From Mucilaginibacter jinjuensis (GTDB lineage: Bacteria; Bacteroidota; Bacteroidia; Sphingobacteriales; Sphingobacteriaceae), in contig NZ_CP117167.1 of the NCBI RefSeq assembly GCF_028596025.1, forward strand, positions 620,001 to 684,000: a stretch of DNA of 64,000 nt. The letters run 5' to 3'. The first letter of the stretch is position 1; each line of letters begins with the position of its first letter. The position numbers and the translations under genes were made by a program. Positions 6,807 through 14,688 of the stretch are shown in pieces. The notes beneath the pieces were generated by a model, which was not told the DNA's origin, searched no databases, and saw only the letters and a program-made list of their open reading frames with translations.

Positions 6807-7991
6807 ATGTCATTAACAGATTTTCTGTCGCCCGTTGATCTCAGCAGTATTACACCCAAACAAGGCTATAACCATAGCCAGCTTGGGCATAAGATCAATG
6901 TTTTTACCGATCGGTTCCCCGACCTTGAAGAAGAAAAGTTTGATATGGCGATTATCGGTGTGATGGAAGACCGCCATGCTGTTAACAACGAAGGATGCTC
7001 TACCGCGCCCAATTACGTGCGCGAAAAATTGTACCAACTGCACGAAGGCAGCTTCGCCGTTAAGATTGCCGATTTGGGTAATATCCGCCGTGGCGCAAGC
7101 ATTACCGATACTTATGTGGCGCTTAAAACGGTTGTTAACGAACTGATACGGGATAATATTTTGCCCATCATCATCGGCGGCGGTCAGGATTTAACCTACG
7201 CACAGTTTATGGCTTATGAAGACCTGGAGCAACGGGTTGACCTGGTGGTGATAGACCAGGCGTTTGACCTCGATGATGATTTTGAAAGGGATATGTCAGA
7301 AACAACATCAGCTTCATTTTTAAGTAAGATCTTTTTGCACGAACCTAACTACCTGTTCAACTTCAGTAACCTGGGTTACCAGACTTATTTTACCAGTCAG
7401 GAAAGTTTGCGTGTAATGGATAAGCTGCTGTTTGATGTGCATCGACTGGGCGAACTGAGCGGACAAATTAGCGTAGCCGAACCGGTGATCCGCAATGCGG
7501 GCATGATCAGTTTCGATATCGGTGCCATCCGTGGTGCCGATGCCATGGGCAATGCCAATGCCACACCAAACGGTTTTTATGGCGAAGAAGCATGTCAGAT
7601 TTGCCGCTACGCCGGTTTTAATGATAAGCTGACCTCGATAGGCTTCTACGAGTTTAACCCGGCTTACGATGTTAACGGGCAAACCGCCATGCTGATAGCC
7701 CAGATGATCTGGTATTTTGTAGAAGGCTTTTATAATAGGAAAGCAGATTTTCCGCTCAACCCAAAATCGCAATACCTGATCTATAAAACCACCCTTACGC
7801 ATGATGACCATGAGCTGGTGTTTGTAAAAAGCAAAAAATCAGACCGATGGTGGATGCAGGTGCCTTACCCGGCAAACGGTTCGCTCAATGAGCGTTTCCA
7901 CTTAGTACCTTGCCGTTATGAAGATTACCAGTTAGCCGTATCCGGCGAGATGCCAGACCTGTGGTGGCGCACTTACCAAAAATTAAGCTAA
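6807..7991 (+). CDS. Arginase-fold (ureohydrolase) protein lacking the metal ligands
   Basis: A 394-residue protein recognisable as a formimidoylglutamase/arginase-superfamily member by IIGGGQDLTYAQ, VDLVVIDQAFD and GMISFDIGAIR. In active members these are GGxHS, DAHxD and SxDxDxxDP and supply the two-manganese site. Here the first His is Gln (GGGQD, 124-128), DAHxD is DQAFD (150-154) and the second Asp of the third motif is Gly (SFDIG, 235-239). Most ligands are therefore gone and hydrolase activity is unlikely. The C-terminal about 90 residues (YLIYKTTLTHDDHELVFVK...) form an extra region. I infer a structural or regulatory role; no partner is identifiable from the neighbours. Confidence 0.82.
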   Translation: MSLTDFLSPVDLSSITPKQGYNHSQLGHKINVFTDRFPDLEEEKFDMAIIGVMEDRHAVNNEGCSTAPNYVREKLYQLHEGSFAVKIADLGNIRRGASITDTYVALKTVVNELIRDNILPIIIGGGQDLTYAQFMAYEDLEQRVDLVVIDQAFDLDDDFERDMSETTSASFLSKIFLHEPNYLFNFSNLGYQTYFTSQESLRVMDKLLFDVHRLGELSGQISVAEPVIRNAGMISFDIGAIRGADAMGNANATPNGFYGEEACQICRYAGFNDKLTSIGFYEFNPAYDVNGQTAMLIAQMIWYFVEGFYNRKADFPLNPKSQYLIYKTTLTHDDHELVFVKSKKSDRWWMQVPYPANGSLNERFHLVPCRYEDYQLAVSGEMPDLWWRTYQKLS

Positions 7992-8049
7992 GCGAGGTTA
8001 TATCTTTTTGCCTGATTTTTACGTTAATAAGCCTGAATATTTAGAATTG

Positions 8050-9195
8050 ATGAGAAAGTTATTTTGCTATATAGCACTTTTTATACCTGCCATTACGTTT
8101 GCGCAGGCACCGCAGCCATTTACCATTAAGGGTAAAATTGCCAATGGCACACCTGCTGGTAAGGTATATTTATTTTACAGCCTTGGCGCTAACCGCGTGG
8201 TAGATTCTTCGGCCATTAGCGTGGGGGCATTTACCATAAGTGGTACCGTGTTGAACCCTGTTAATGCAGCTTTGGTATACGACCATAAAGGCGTAGGCCT
8301 CGAAAAACTGGATAATACCAGTGCCGATATGCTAAACCTTTACCTGGAGGCAGGTACTATCAACGTAGCCACCATGGATTCGATAAGTGCGGGTAAAATT
8401 ACCGGGTCGCAAATTAATGACGACAATGTTAAACTGATGGCGCAGTTAAGCCCCATCATCACCAAGGCAAAAAAGATCCAGTACGATGCACAGCGCGCAA
8501 CTTTAGCCCAGCAGCAAAGCGCCGAATACCAGAATTTTGTACAAGGCAGCCTGAAATCGATACAACAGCAACAACAGAATATACTGGTAGCTTATATCAA
8601 AAGCAACCCTAAAAGTTACCTGAGTTTGCTGGCTTTAAGCTCGATGGGTGGTCCTTCGGCTGATCCTGCACCACTGCTGGCCTTATACAAATCGCTCGAT
8701 CCATCCCTGCAAAGTATGGAAGCTGGTTTGCAATTAAAAAAATCATTGGACGGGTTAATGGTAACCGGCATTGGTGCCATAGCCCCGGATTTTACCCAGC
8801 CCGATGTGGATGGTAAACCTGTTAAGCTATCATCATTCCGCGGTAAATATGTGCTGATTGATTTCTGGGCATCATGGTGCGGCCCTTGCCGCCAGGAAAA
8901 CCCTAACGTGGTACGTGCTTACAATAAATACAAAAACAAAAACTTCACTATACTGGGTGTATCGTTAGATCGCCCCGGTGCTAAAGATGCATGGCAGGCA
9001 GCCGTTAAAGCCGATGGCCTGGTTTGGACCCAGGTATCAGACCTTAAATTCTGGGATAACGAAGCCGCTGCATTATACGCCGTTCGTGCCATCCCTCAAA
9101 ACTACCTGATTGATCCGCAAGGAAAAATTGTTGGTAAAAATTTGAGGGGAGAAGATTTAGAAAGAAAACTTGCAGAGCTATTTCCGGGGTCTTGA
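8050..9195 (+). CDS. TlpA-like thioredoxin with N-terminal DUF4369 (paralogue 1)
   Basis: Exported thiol-disulfide protein of 381 residues, using the ATG at 8050, which begins a clean signal peptide (MRKLFCYIALFIPAITFAQ). A TTG 14 codons upstream would bury the signal. Residues about 20-115 are a beta-rich DUF4369 domain, followed by a Gln-rich helical linker. The C-terminal 140 residues are a TlpA/AhpC-type thioredoxin fold with WASWCGPC (C277, C280) and a cis-proline loop RAIPQNYLID. Likely a periplasmic thiol-disulfide reductase. A second copy lies 1 kb downstream (10163) and the two share a nearly identical active-site region. Confidence 0.9.
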   Translation: MRKLFCYIALFIPAITFAQAPQPFTIKGKIANGTPAGKVYLFYSLGANRVVDSSAISVGAFTISGTVLNPVNAALVYDHKGVGLEKLDNTSADMLNLYLEAGTINVATMDSISAGKITGSQINDDNVKLMAQLSPIITKAKKIQYDAQRATLAQQQSAEYQNFVQGSLKSIQQQQQNILVAYIKSNPKSYLSLLALSSMGGPSADPAPLLALYKSLDPSLQSMEAGLQLKKSLDGLMVTGIGAIAPDFTQPDVDGKPVKLSSFRGKYVLIDFWASWCGPCRQENPNVVRAYNKYKNKNFTILGVSLDRPGAKDAWQAAVKADGLVWTQVSDLKFWDNEAAALYAVRAIPQNYLIDPQGKIVGKNLRGEDLERKLAELFPGS

Positions 9196-9236
9196 AGATA
9201 GTAGCAGTGGTTAGTTGCAGTAGCAGTTGACCTAAG

Positions 9237-9288
9237 TAAGCCAAGCAAAGAAGGCTGATCGTACGATCAGCCTTCTTTGCTTGGCTTA
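9237..9288. terminator. 52-bp perfect palindrome, bidirectional terminator
   Basis: The sequence from TAAGCCAAGCAAAG to its complement CTTTGCTTGGCTTA is a perfect 26-bp inverted repeat with no loop, centred between 9262 and 9263. It sits between the convergent TlpA-like gene and the Crp/Fnr gene, 42 bp after the former. It has no long T-run, but a hairpin of this length should stop or stabilise transcripts from both sides. Confidence 0.7.
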
Positions 9289-9309
9289 TCTACCCATCAT
9301 CTCCACCAC

Positions 9310-9406
9310 GTCATGCTGAACTTGTTTCAGCACCCCACATGCTAAGTATGCGGGTAAACAGGTTCGCTACCTGTCCTGTGGGGTGCCGAAATAAATTCGG
9401 CATGAC
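9310..9406. repeat. GTCAT-family repeat (type E)
   Basis: Imperfect inverted repeat starting GTCATGCTGAACTTGTTTCAG and ending TAAATTCGGCATGAC, with CACCCCAC and GTGGGGTG facing each other and a smaller internal hairpin (AACAGGTTCGCTACCTGT). It lies between convergent genes and next to the 52-bp palindrome. Confidence 0.7.
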
Positions 9407-9447
9407 GAGCGAGGTAAAAAAGTCCTTTCTCTTTATTCCTTCATCAC

Positions 9448-10029
9448 TTACTCCTCCTTCATCCTGCTCACCGCACTGCGTATCCTGCTCAACGATACCG
9501 AAGTAATGCCCAAATATGAGGCTATGTAATGCTGAGGCACACGTTTAATAATTTCAGGCCGCTCTTTCATTAAGTTAATAAAGCGCTCTTTAGGTGTATC
9601 CCTGATGAACGACATAAAATGCCGCATGTAGTTAAGCTGGCGGTCGAGGGTAATGTCTGAGATGAATTGCTTGCCTTCCGGGGTGCTTTCTATGTCGGTA
9701 AGCATGTATTCCCAATCTTTTTTGTTGATCCAGTAAATGATGCTGGGCTCAATGGTTTCGAGCGTATAAACACTTGGAATATTTCTGCGGAAACTTTCGA
9801 GCGATGAGACATTCTGCCCTTCGAAAAAGAACTGAAGTGTTAAATCCCGTCCTTTATTATTAAACCATGCCCGGATGCAGCCCTTCTCTATTTGCCATGC
9901 TTTTTTAGATACATCGCCCTCGTGCAGCAACACGGTTTTAGCCGGTACTTCTATGCGGTGGTACATGTTTTCGTACGATGCCAATTTGGAGGCGAGATGC
10001 GGAAATTTATCTTGCAAATGTTGAAGCAT
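9448..10029 (-). CDS. Crp/Fnr-family transcriptional regulator
   Basis: A 193-residue regulator with an N-terminal cyclic-nucleotide-binding-type beta roll (about 20-120; VPAKTVLLHEGDVSKKAWQIEKG) and a C-terminal winged helix (about 145-190). The region HYIASYLGITSVSLSRIRS is the recognition helix-turn-helix. No Fe-S cysteines are seen, so an FNR oxygen sensor is unlikely, and the ligand is unknown. This is the common short Bacteroidota Crp/Fnr type. It is divergent from the second TlpA-like gene, with a 133-bp gap between starts, and might regulate it; no operator was recognised. Confidence 0.9.
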   Translation of the reverse strand: MLQHLQDKFPHLASKLASYENMYHRIEVPAKTVLLHEGDVSKKAWQIEKGCIRAWFNNKGRDLTLQFFFEGQNVSSLESFRRNIPSVYTLETIEPSIIYWINKKDWEYMLTDIESTPEGKQFISDITLDRQLNYMRHFMSFIRDTPKERFINLMKERPEIIKRVPQHYIASYLGITSVSLSRIRSAVSRMKEE

Positions 10030-10125
10030 GATGGAAATTAGTAATTAAATATCGAATTTCTTTTGTTTGACATAGTCTTGATTCTTGTCTCTCGATTCTT
10101 GATTCTTTTTTTGATGCCCTTTTTA

Positions 10126-10133
10126 TATATTTG
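10126..10133 (+). promoter_or_regulatory. Probable promoter -7 element (TATATTTG)
   Basis: TATATTTG fits the Bacteroidota TAnnTTTG element, 29 bp before the ATG at 10163. The best TTG for the upstream element is at 10099-10101, 24 bp away, slightly long. Confidence 0.45.
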
Positions 10134-10162
10134 GTTTTTAACTACCTATAAATTAGTAGAAC

Positions 10163-11314
10163 ATGATTAAGAAGTTACTATACACCGCACTGATTGCCCT
10201 GCCAGCGATTAGTTTTGCGCAAACAGAAACCCCTAACTTTACTGTTAAAGGAAAAATCGGCACATTTAATGCACCGGCTAAAGCTTATTTGAGCTATCGT
10301 GCAGGTACCAAAAACGTAACTGATTCGGTTGTTTTGGTTAATGGAGCTTTTGAATTCAAAGGCACGGTTACTGACCCGGCACAGGCTGATTTATTTGTAA
10401 ACCCTCAGGGCAACGGTATCCACCCGCCGTATGATTATACCGAAATTTATATCGACAAAGGCGTAACCACTATTACCAGTGCCGATTTCGCTAAAAATGC
10501 AACAGCTACAGGTACTAAGATCAGCGAAGATAACGCTAAATACCAGGCAGCCATGAAACCGCTTAATGCCGAGTATGAAGCCATCAACGAAAAAGAGAAA
10601 GCAGCAGGTGACAACCCAACTGCAGATCAGAAAAAAGAATTTGATGCTTTAGAAAAAGCTGCCGACAATAAAGAGAAAGCAATCACTAAGAAATTTATTG
10701 AAGAAAATCCATCTTCAGTAATCAGCTTAAATGCACTGCGCAGCTACACTTACAGCGCCGATTATAAAGAGCTGGACCCAATGTTCCATCACTTATCGCC
10801 GGAAATCCAAAACAGTACTTCTGGTAAAAAATATGCCGAGCAGTTAGAAAAACTGAAAGGTGTTGCTTATGGTGCTACTGCCCCTGAGTTTGCCATGGCC
10901 GATACCAATGGTGTTTCAGTAAAGCTGTCATCATTCCGCGGTAAATATGTTTTAGTTGATTTCTGGGCATCATGGTGCGGCCCTTGCCGCCACGAAAACC
11001 CGAACGTGGTTAAAGCCTACAACCAGTTTAAAGATAAAAACTTTACCATCCTGAGCGTATCACTGGATCGCCCGAATGCTAAAGACAAATGGCTGGCTGC
11101 TATCCACAAAGATGGTTTAACCTGGACCCACGTATCTGACCTTAAATTCTGGGATAATGACGCTGCCAAACTTTATGGTGTACAAGCCATCCCGCAAAAC
11201 TTCTTGTTAGACCCTAACGGTAAAATCATCGGCAAAAACCTTCGCGGTGCCGATTTGGTTGATAAACTGAATGAGGTTTTAGCGAAAAACAAAAGCAATA
11301 ACAAAGCGGAGTAA
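10163..11314 (+). CDS. TlpA-like thioredoxin with N-terminal DUF4369 (paralogue 2)
   Basis: Exported protein of 383 residues with the same plan as the gene at 8050: signal peptide MIKKLLYTALIALPAISFAQ, DUF4369 domain, a charged helical linker rich in Lys/Glu, and a thioredoxin fold with WASWCGPC (C272, C275) and VQAIPQNFLLD. The active-site half is almost identical to its paralogue at nucleotide level, while the N-terminal half is clearly diverged. A probable promoter -7 element TATATTTG lies at 10126-10133. Likely a periplasmic disulfide reductase; the client is unknown. Confidence 0.9.
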   Translation: MIKKLLYTALIALPAISFAQTETPNFTVKGKIGTFNAPAKAYLSYRAGTKNVTDSVVLVNGAFEFKGTVTDPAQADLFVNPQGNGIHPPYDYTEIYIDKGVTTITSADFAKNATATGTKISEDNAKYQAAMKPLNAEYEAINEKEKAAGDNPTADQKKEFDALEKAADNKEKAITKKFIEENPSSVISLNALRSYTYSADYKELDPMFHHLSPEIQNSTSGKKYAEQLEKLKGVAYGATAPEFAMADTNGVSVKLSSFRGKYVLVDFWASWCGPCRHENPNVVKAYNQFKDKNFTILSVSLDRPNAKDKWLAAIHKDGLTWTHVSDLKFWDNDAAKLYGVQAIPQNFLLDPNGKIIGKNLRGADLVDKLNEVLAKNKSNNKAE

Positions 11315-11355
11315 ACCCCTCCCCAGCCCTTCCGCCTAACGGCGGAGAGGGAGCG
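11312..11355 (+). repeat. Stop-codon-associated TAAACCCCTCC repeat
   Basis: Starts exactly at the stop codon of the thioredoxin gene (TAAACCCCTCCCCAGCCC) and includes the hairpin CCGCC-TAAC-GGCGG. Matching elements begin at the stop codons at 17992 and 59696. Confidence 0.65.
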
Positions 11356-11361
11356 TTATAT

Positions 11362-11404
11362 AAAAAGAGAAAGGCCTTCGGTTACCGAAGGCCTTTCTCT
11401 TTTT
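11362..11404. terminator. 43-bp perfect hairpin terminator
   Basis: A 21-bp perfect stem (AAAAAGAGAAAGGCCTTCGGT and its complement) around a single T at 11383, flanked by A and T runs, 48 bp after the thioredoxin stop. The A-run makes it usable from the other strand too, though a purD transcript would reach it only through the repeat at 11416-11505. Confidence 0.85.
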
Positions 11405-11415
11405 ATACTGATTTT

Positions 11416-11505
11416 GTCATTGCGAGGAGGAACGACGTGGCAATCTCGTAGCCAATGCTTATTCGATTTGTATAGCTACGAGATTGCTTCGTTCCTCGCA
11501 ATGAC
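11416..11505. repeat. GTCAT-family repeat (type A), complete copy
   Basis: A 90-bp imperfect inverted repeat running from GTCATTGCGAGGAGGAACGA to CTTCGTTCCTCGCAATGAC, with an inner pair (ATCTCGTAGC / GCTACGAGAT). It lies between the convergent thioredoxin and purD genes. Confidence 0.8.
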
Positions 11506-11538
11506 AAATTTTGTTGTCTTGTATCTTGGTTCTAAAAC

Positions 11539-12813
11539 TTACAGCAAATCAAACCCTATATCTTTCCTGAAATACTTGCCATCATAATAAATGCGGCTGG
11601 CATCAAGGGTGGCTTGTTGCAGGGCATCAAACATGGTGTCTTGTAAAGAGGTAATAGCCAATACACGGCCGCCTGATGTTTTAATATCATTACCATCTGC
11701 ATAAGTACCAGCTTGGAATACGAATGAACCGCGTACGTTTTCCATACCTGTAATTACATCGTTTTTCATGTAATCGCCGGGATATCCGCCCGCTACACAT
11801 ACTACCGTAGCGGCAACTTTGTTGGATATGATGAGTTCTTTGGTGTCGAGGTTGCCTTCGGCTACTCCTTTAAACAGGTCGGCCAGGTCAGATTCAATGC
11901 GGGGTAATACGCTTTCGGTTTCCGGGTCGCCCATGCGGCAGTTGTATTCAATTACGTAGGGTTCGCCGCCGCAATTCATCAGTCCGATAAAGATGAAGCC
12001 TTTGTATGGGATGTTATCTTTCTTTAAACCTTCAACAGTAGGGATAATCACACGCTCGTGTACTTTATCCATAAAATCCTTACCTGCAAAAGGTACCGGC
12101 GAAACCGAACCCATGCCGCCGGTATTTAAGCCGGTATCGCCTTCGCCAATGCGTTTGTAATCTTTGGCTTCGGGCAGTACTTTATAGTTGGTGCCATCGC
12201 TCAGTACAAATACCGAAAGCTCAATTCCCTGTAAAAATTGTTCGATAACCACTTTAGAGCTTGCATTGCCAAATTTGGCCATGGTCAGCATTTCGGTTAG
12301 TTCCTGTTTAGCCTCTTCCAGTGTGGTGCAAATTAATACACCTTTACCTGCTGCCAGTCCATCGGCTTTTAATACGATGGGTAAACCAGTTGTTTCAAGA
12401 TAAGCTAACCCATTCTGTAAAGTTTCGGCAGTAAAAGTTTCAGAAGCTGCAGTAGGGATGTTGTGGCGGTTCATAAACTGCTTAGAGAAATCCTTGCTGC
12501 CTTCTAATTGCGCACCTTCTTGCTGCGGGCCAATCACGGGGATATGGTGCACCTGCTCATCATTCAAAAAGAAATCGTGGATGCCTTTAACCAGTGGTTC
12601 TTCGGGGCCAACCACAATCATATCGATATTATTGGCTAAGGCAAAAGCTTTGTGGGCTTCAAAATCGGTAACCTTAATGTTTACGTTGGTGCCAAACTGG
12701 GCCGTGCCGGGGTTGCCCGGTGCAATAAATAATTGCTGGCATAATGGACTCTGAGTTAATTTCCAGGCGAAGGCGCTTTCCCTACCGCCAGAACCAATGA
12801 GCAGGATGTTCAT
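11539..12813 (-). CDS. purD: Phosphoribosylamine-glycine ligase (PurD)
   Basis: GAR synthetase, the second step of de novo purine synthesis: it joins glycine to phosphoribosylamine using ATP. At 424 residues it is of normal length. MNILLIGSGGRESAFAWKL is the N-terminal PurD signature. An ATP-grasp domain follows with LKADGLAAGKGV and the metal-binding PYVIEYNCRMGDPETE. The ATG at 12813 is chosen; a TTG three codons upstream would only add MPP before the conserved start. The gene is monocistronic here, with other pur genes not nearby, and faces a GTCAT repeat at its end. Confidence 0.97.
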   Translation of the reverse strand: MNILLIGSGGRESAFAWKLTQSPLCQQLFIAPGNPGTAQFGTNVNIKVTDFEAHKAFALANNIDMIVVGPEEPLVKGIHDFFLNDEQVHHIPVIGPQQEGAQLEGSKDFSKQFMNRHNIPTAASETFTAETLQNGLAYLETTGLPIVLKADGLAAGKGVLICTTLEEAKQELTEMLTMAKFGNASSKVVIEQFLQGIELSVFVLSDGTNYKVLPEAKDYKRIGEGDTGLNTGGMGSVSPVPFAGKDFMDKVHERVIIPTVEGLKKDNIPYKGFIFIGLMNCGGEPYVIEYNCRMGDPETESVLPRIESDLADLFKGVAEGNLDTKELIISNKVAATVVCVAGGYPGDYMKNDVITGMENVRGSFVFQAGTYADGNDIKTSGGRVLAITSLQDTMFDALQQATLDASRIYYDGKYFRKDIGFDLL

Positions 12814-12835
12814 GGGGGGCAAAGATAGAGTTTTA

Positions 12836-12885
12836 GTTGGGAGTCAGGAAGTCCGTAAGTCGGGAAGTCCGAAAGACAGAAAGTA
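12836..12885. repeat. Short-period GGAAGTCCG repeat
   Basis: GGGAGTCAGGAAGTCCGTAAG followed by TCGGGAAGTCCGAAAGACAG: a roughly 10-bp unit repeated several times just upstream of the secreted-protein gene. It belongs to the same class of short-period intergenic DNA as 1730-1849 and 37523-37682, with a different unit. Confidence 0.5.
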
Positions 12886-12926
12886 TTTTGCCAAAGTTTT
12901 CTAACATCAGTAAATTGCCTCTACTT

Positions 12927-13727
12927 ATGAAAACCTTATTCACCACTATAATACTAAGCCTTGCTGTCTTCAGTTGCTTTGCTCAAAAGATAAAAAACGA
13001 TTTAGAAACAAATAATTTAAAAGGTAATGTTGATTATGTAATTGAGAAGCGATTTAACTATTTTAAAAATGGCAAGACCTTCGAGAGCGACTTAGCGAAT
13101 GAAATAATTTCGAAATATAATTCTTACGGTAATCTGGTTACTCAAACCAGCTATTATCACATGCCGGTATTGGGTGATAATATAGATACGTTAAAATCCA
13201 TTTTTAAATATGATAATAAGCAAAGGCTTATTGAGCGCGATGTTTATCGCAAACGTCAAAAAACACCTTACCAAAAAACGGTATATGTATATAACGAATT
13301 AAAAAGGGAAAGAAAATCAAAAGACTTTTTCTCGGGGGATAATTCTATTAATACTGATTACATATCATATAAATATGATGATGAAGGCAGATTAATTGAA
13401 ATGGCCATTATTGTACAAAGGAATAAACCGCTTTCTATATTCAGATATCATTATGATAGTGATGGGAACCAGGTAGAGGAAGATGAGTTTCACGAAGACG
13501 AGGATGGCGGAAAGATGATACAAATAACCACTACCAAATCATTGTATGATAAATTCGGCAATAAATTAACTTCAAAAATTGTTCATGATATCGGTGAGAC
13601 AGAAACACACGTTTACAATTATAAAAAGTATGATGACGCGGGTAACTGGACAATTATGGGAGATAGTAAAGATAATGGCAATATTGGGGAGAAGACACTT
13701 AGACGGATTGTGTATAGGACCAAATAA
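12927..13727 (+). CDS. Secreted protein with RHS/YD-like repeats (tandem copy 1)
   Basis: A 266-residue exported protein of unknown function. The ATG at 12927 starts a signal peptide (MKTLFTTIILSLAVFSCFAQ); reading from further upstream would run through repeat DNA. After cleavage comes KIKNDLETNNLKGNVDYV, then several YD-type units (KYDNKQRLIERDVY, YKYDDEGRLIEMAI, YDSDGNQVEE, YKKYDDAGNW) like the beta-hairpin repeats of RHS proteins, but with no core or toxin domain. A shorter paralogue follows 21 bp later, so the two form a duplicated operon. Probably periplasmic or surface located. Confidence 0.8.
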   Translation: MKTLFTTIILSLAVFSCFAQKIKNDLETNNLKGNVDYVIEKRFNYFKNGKTFESDLANEIISKYNSYGNLVTQTSYYHMPVLGDNIDTLKSIFKYDNKQRLIERDVYRKRQKTPYQKTVYVYNELKRERKSKDFFSGDNSINTDYISYKYDDEGRLIEMAIIVQRNKPLSIFRYHYDSDGNQVEEDEFHEDEDGGKMIQITTTKSLYDKFGNKLTSKIVHDIGETETHVYNYKKYDDAGNWTIMGDSKDNGNIGEKTLRRIVYRTK

Positions 13728-13748
13728 TCCCGGTAAATTACCATCGTC

Positions 13749-14480
13749 ATGAAAATTCTGTATCTAATTGCTATCCTCTGTTTTACTAATACCTGCTTCG
13801 CCCAAAAAATAAAAAGCGACCTGGAGAAAGAAAACTTAAAAGGCAACGTCTTATCGGTAACCACTACCCGACGGGATACAGTTTCAGCCAAAATAATTAA
13901 TAAAGAAATCGCAACTTATAATAATGATGGTAACCTGGTATCGAACATCAGATATGATTCCCTTTTTAAGGGCGATACTGCCAGTACGAGGATAAATTAC
14001 GAATACAGAAACCATCGGCTCGTAGAATCTGTTCGGTACCATACGGTTAAAAAATCGGCGGTTAGATCAACCTATTCGTACCATACTTTAGAAAATGAAG
14101 TGGAACAGCGCGATTATACTTTTCGTGATAATATCCTACTCGGAAGTTTCGTATCCAGGTATGACGAAGCCGGAAATATCACCAGGCTTACTACCTATGA
14201 TGGGCACAACCACGTGGCTATGGAAACCTGGTATAAGTATAACCACGGTAATTTAGTGAGCGAGGAGCGGAAGCCCGTTAACGGGGAAACAACTACAATT
14301 ACTATGGCTTATGATGCAATGGACAATAAAATGAGCGAAACTGTTCCTGATGCAAAAGGTAAAGTAAGAGCATCCGTATACCATTATTTTAACTACGATA
14401 AACAATATAACTGGCTATCGATGGATGAACCGGGAGGTAATAACCGGATTACCGAACGGGTGATAATCTACTACAAGTAA
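13749..14480 (+). CDS. Secreted protein with RHS/YD-like repeats (tandem copy 2)
   Basis: A 243-residue paralogue of the preceding gene, with signal peptide MKILYLIAILCFTNTCFAQ, the same mature start (KIKSDLEKENLKGNVLSV) and YD-like units (SRYDEAGNITRLTTYD, MAYDAMDNKMSE, FNYDKQYNWLSM). Identity to copy 1 is strong only in the first 30 residues and in the repeat pattern. Unknown function; the pair may bind sugar or protein on the cell surface, which is only inference from repeat type. Confidence 0.8.
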   Translation: MKILYLIAILCFTNTCFAQKIKSDLEKENLKGNVLSVTTTRRDTVSAKIINKEIATYNNDGNLVSNIRYDSLFKGDTASTRINYEYRNHRLVESVRYHTVKKSAVRSTYSYHTLENEVEQRDYTFRDNILLGSFVSRYDEAGNITRLTTYDGHNHVAMETWYKYNHGNLVSEERKPVNGETTTITMAYDAMDNKMSETVPDAKGKVRASVYHYFNYDKQYNWLSMDEPGGNNRITERVIIYYK

Positions 14481-14483
14481 GGT

Positions 14484-14606
14484 TGTCTGTTGTCAGTTAT
14501 CTATTGTCAGTCGCTGATAAAAGAGAGTTTTTAGCATATAATCAAGGGATTTTGAGAAAGGTTTGATACTGAAAACCGACAACCGGCAACCGACAACAGA
14601 AAATTT
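14484..14606. repeat. Imperfect inverted repeat of TTGTC(A/G)GT units upstream of secA
   Basis: GGTTGTCTGTTGTCAGTTATC and TATTGTCAGTCG on the left face ACCGACAACCGGCAACCGAC on the right, about 60 bp apart. This is short-period repeat DNA between two co-directional genes. It may terminate the secreted-protein operon before secA. Confidence 0.55.
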
Positions 14607-14688
14607 TCCTAACTTTACCTGCCATAATGACTTTTACATTCGTGTGGCGTAATTGTTGAAGTGATAGAGATTATATTATAAACAAAGC

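Noticed and set aside
7320..7811. 163-codon frame antisense to the arginase-fold gene
   Set aside because: The forward frame is clearly the conserved protein; the antisense frame has no recognisable domain.
12814..12822. TTG start adding MPP to PurD
   Set aside because: The conserved PurD N-terminus begins at the ATG at 12813, and the extra codons are a run of C.
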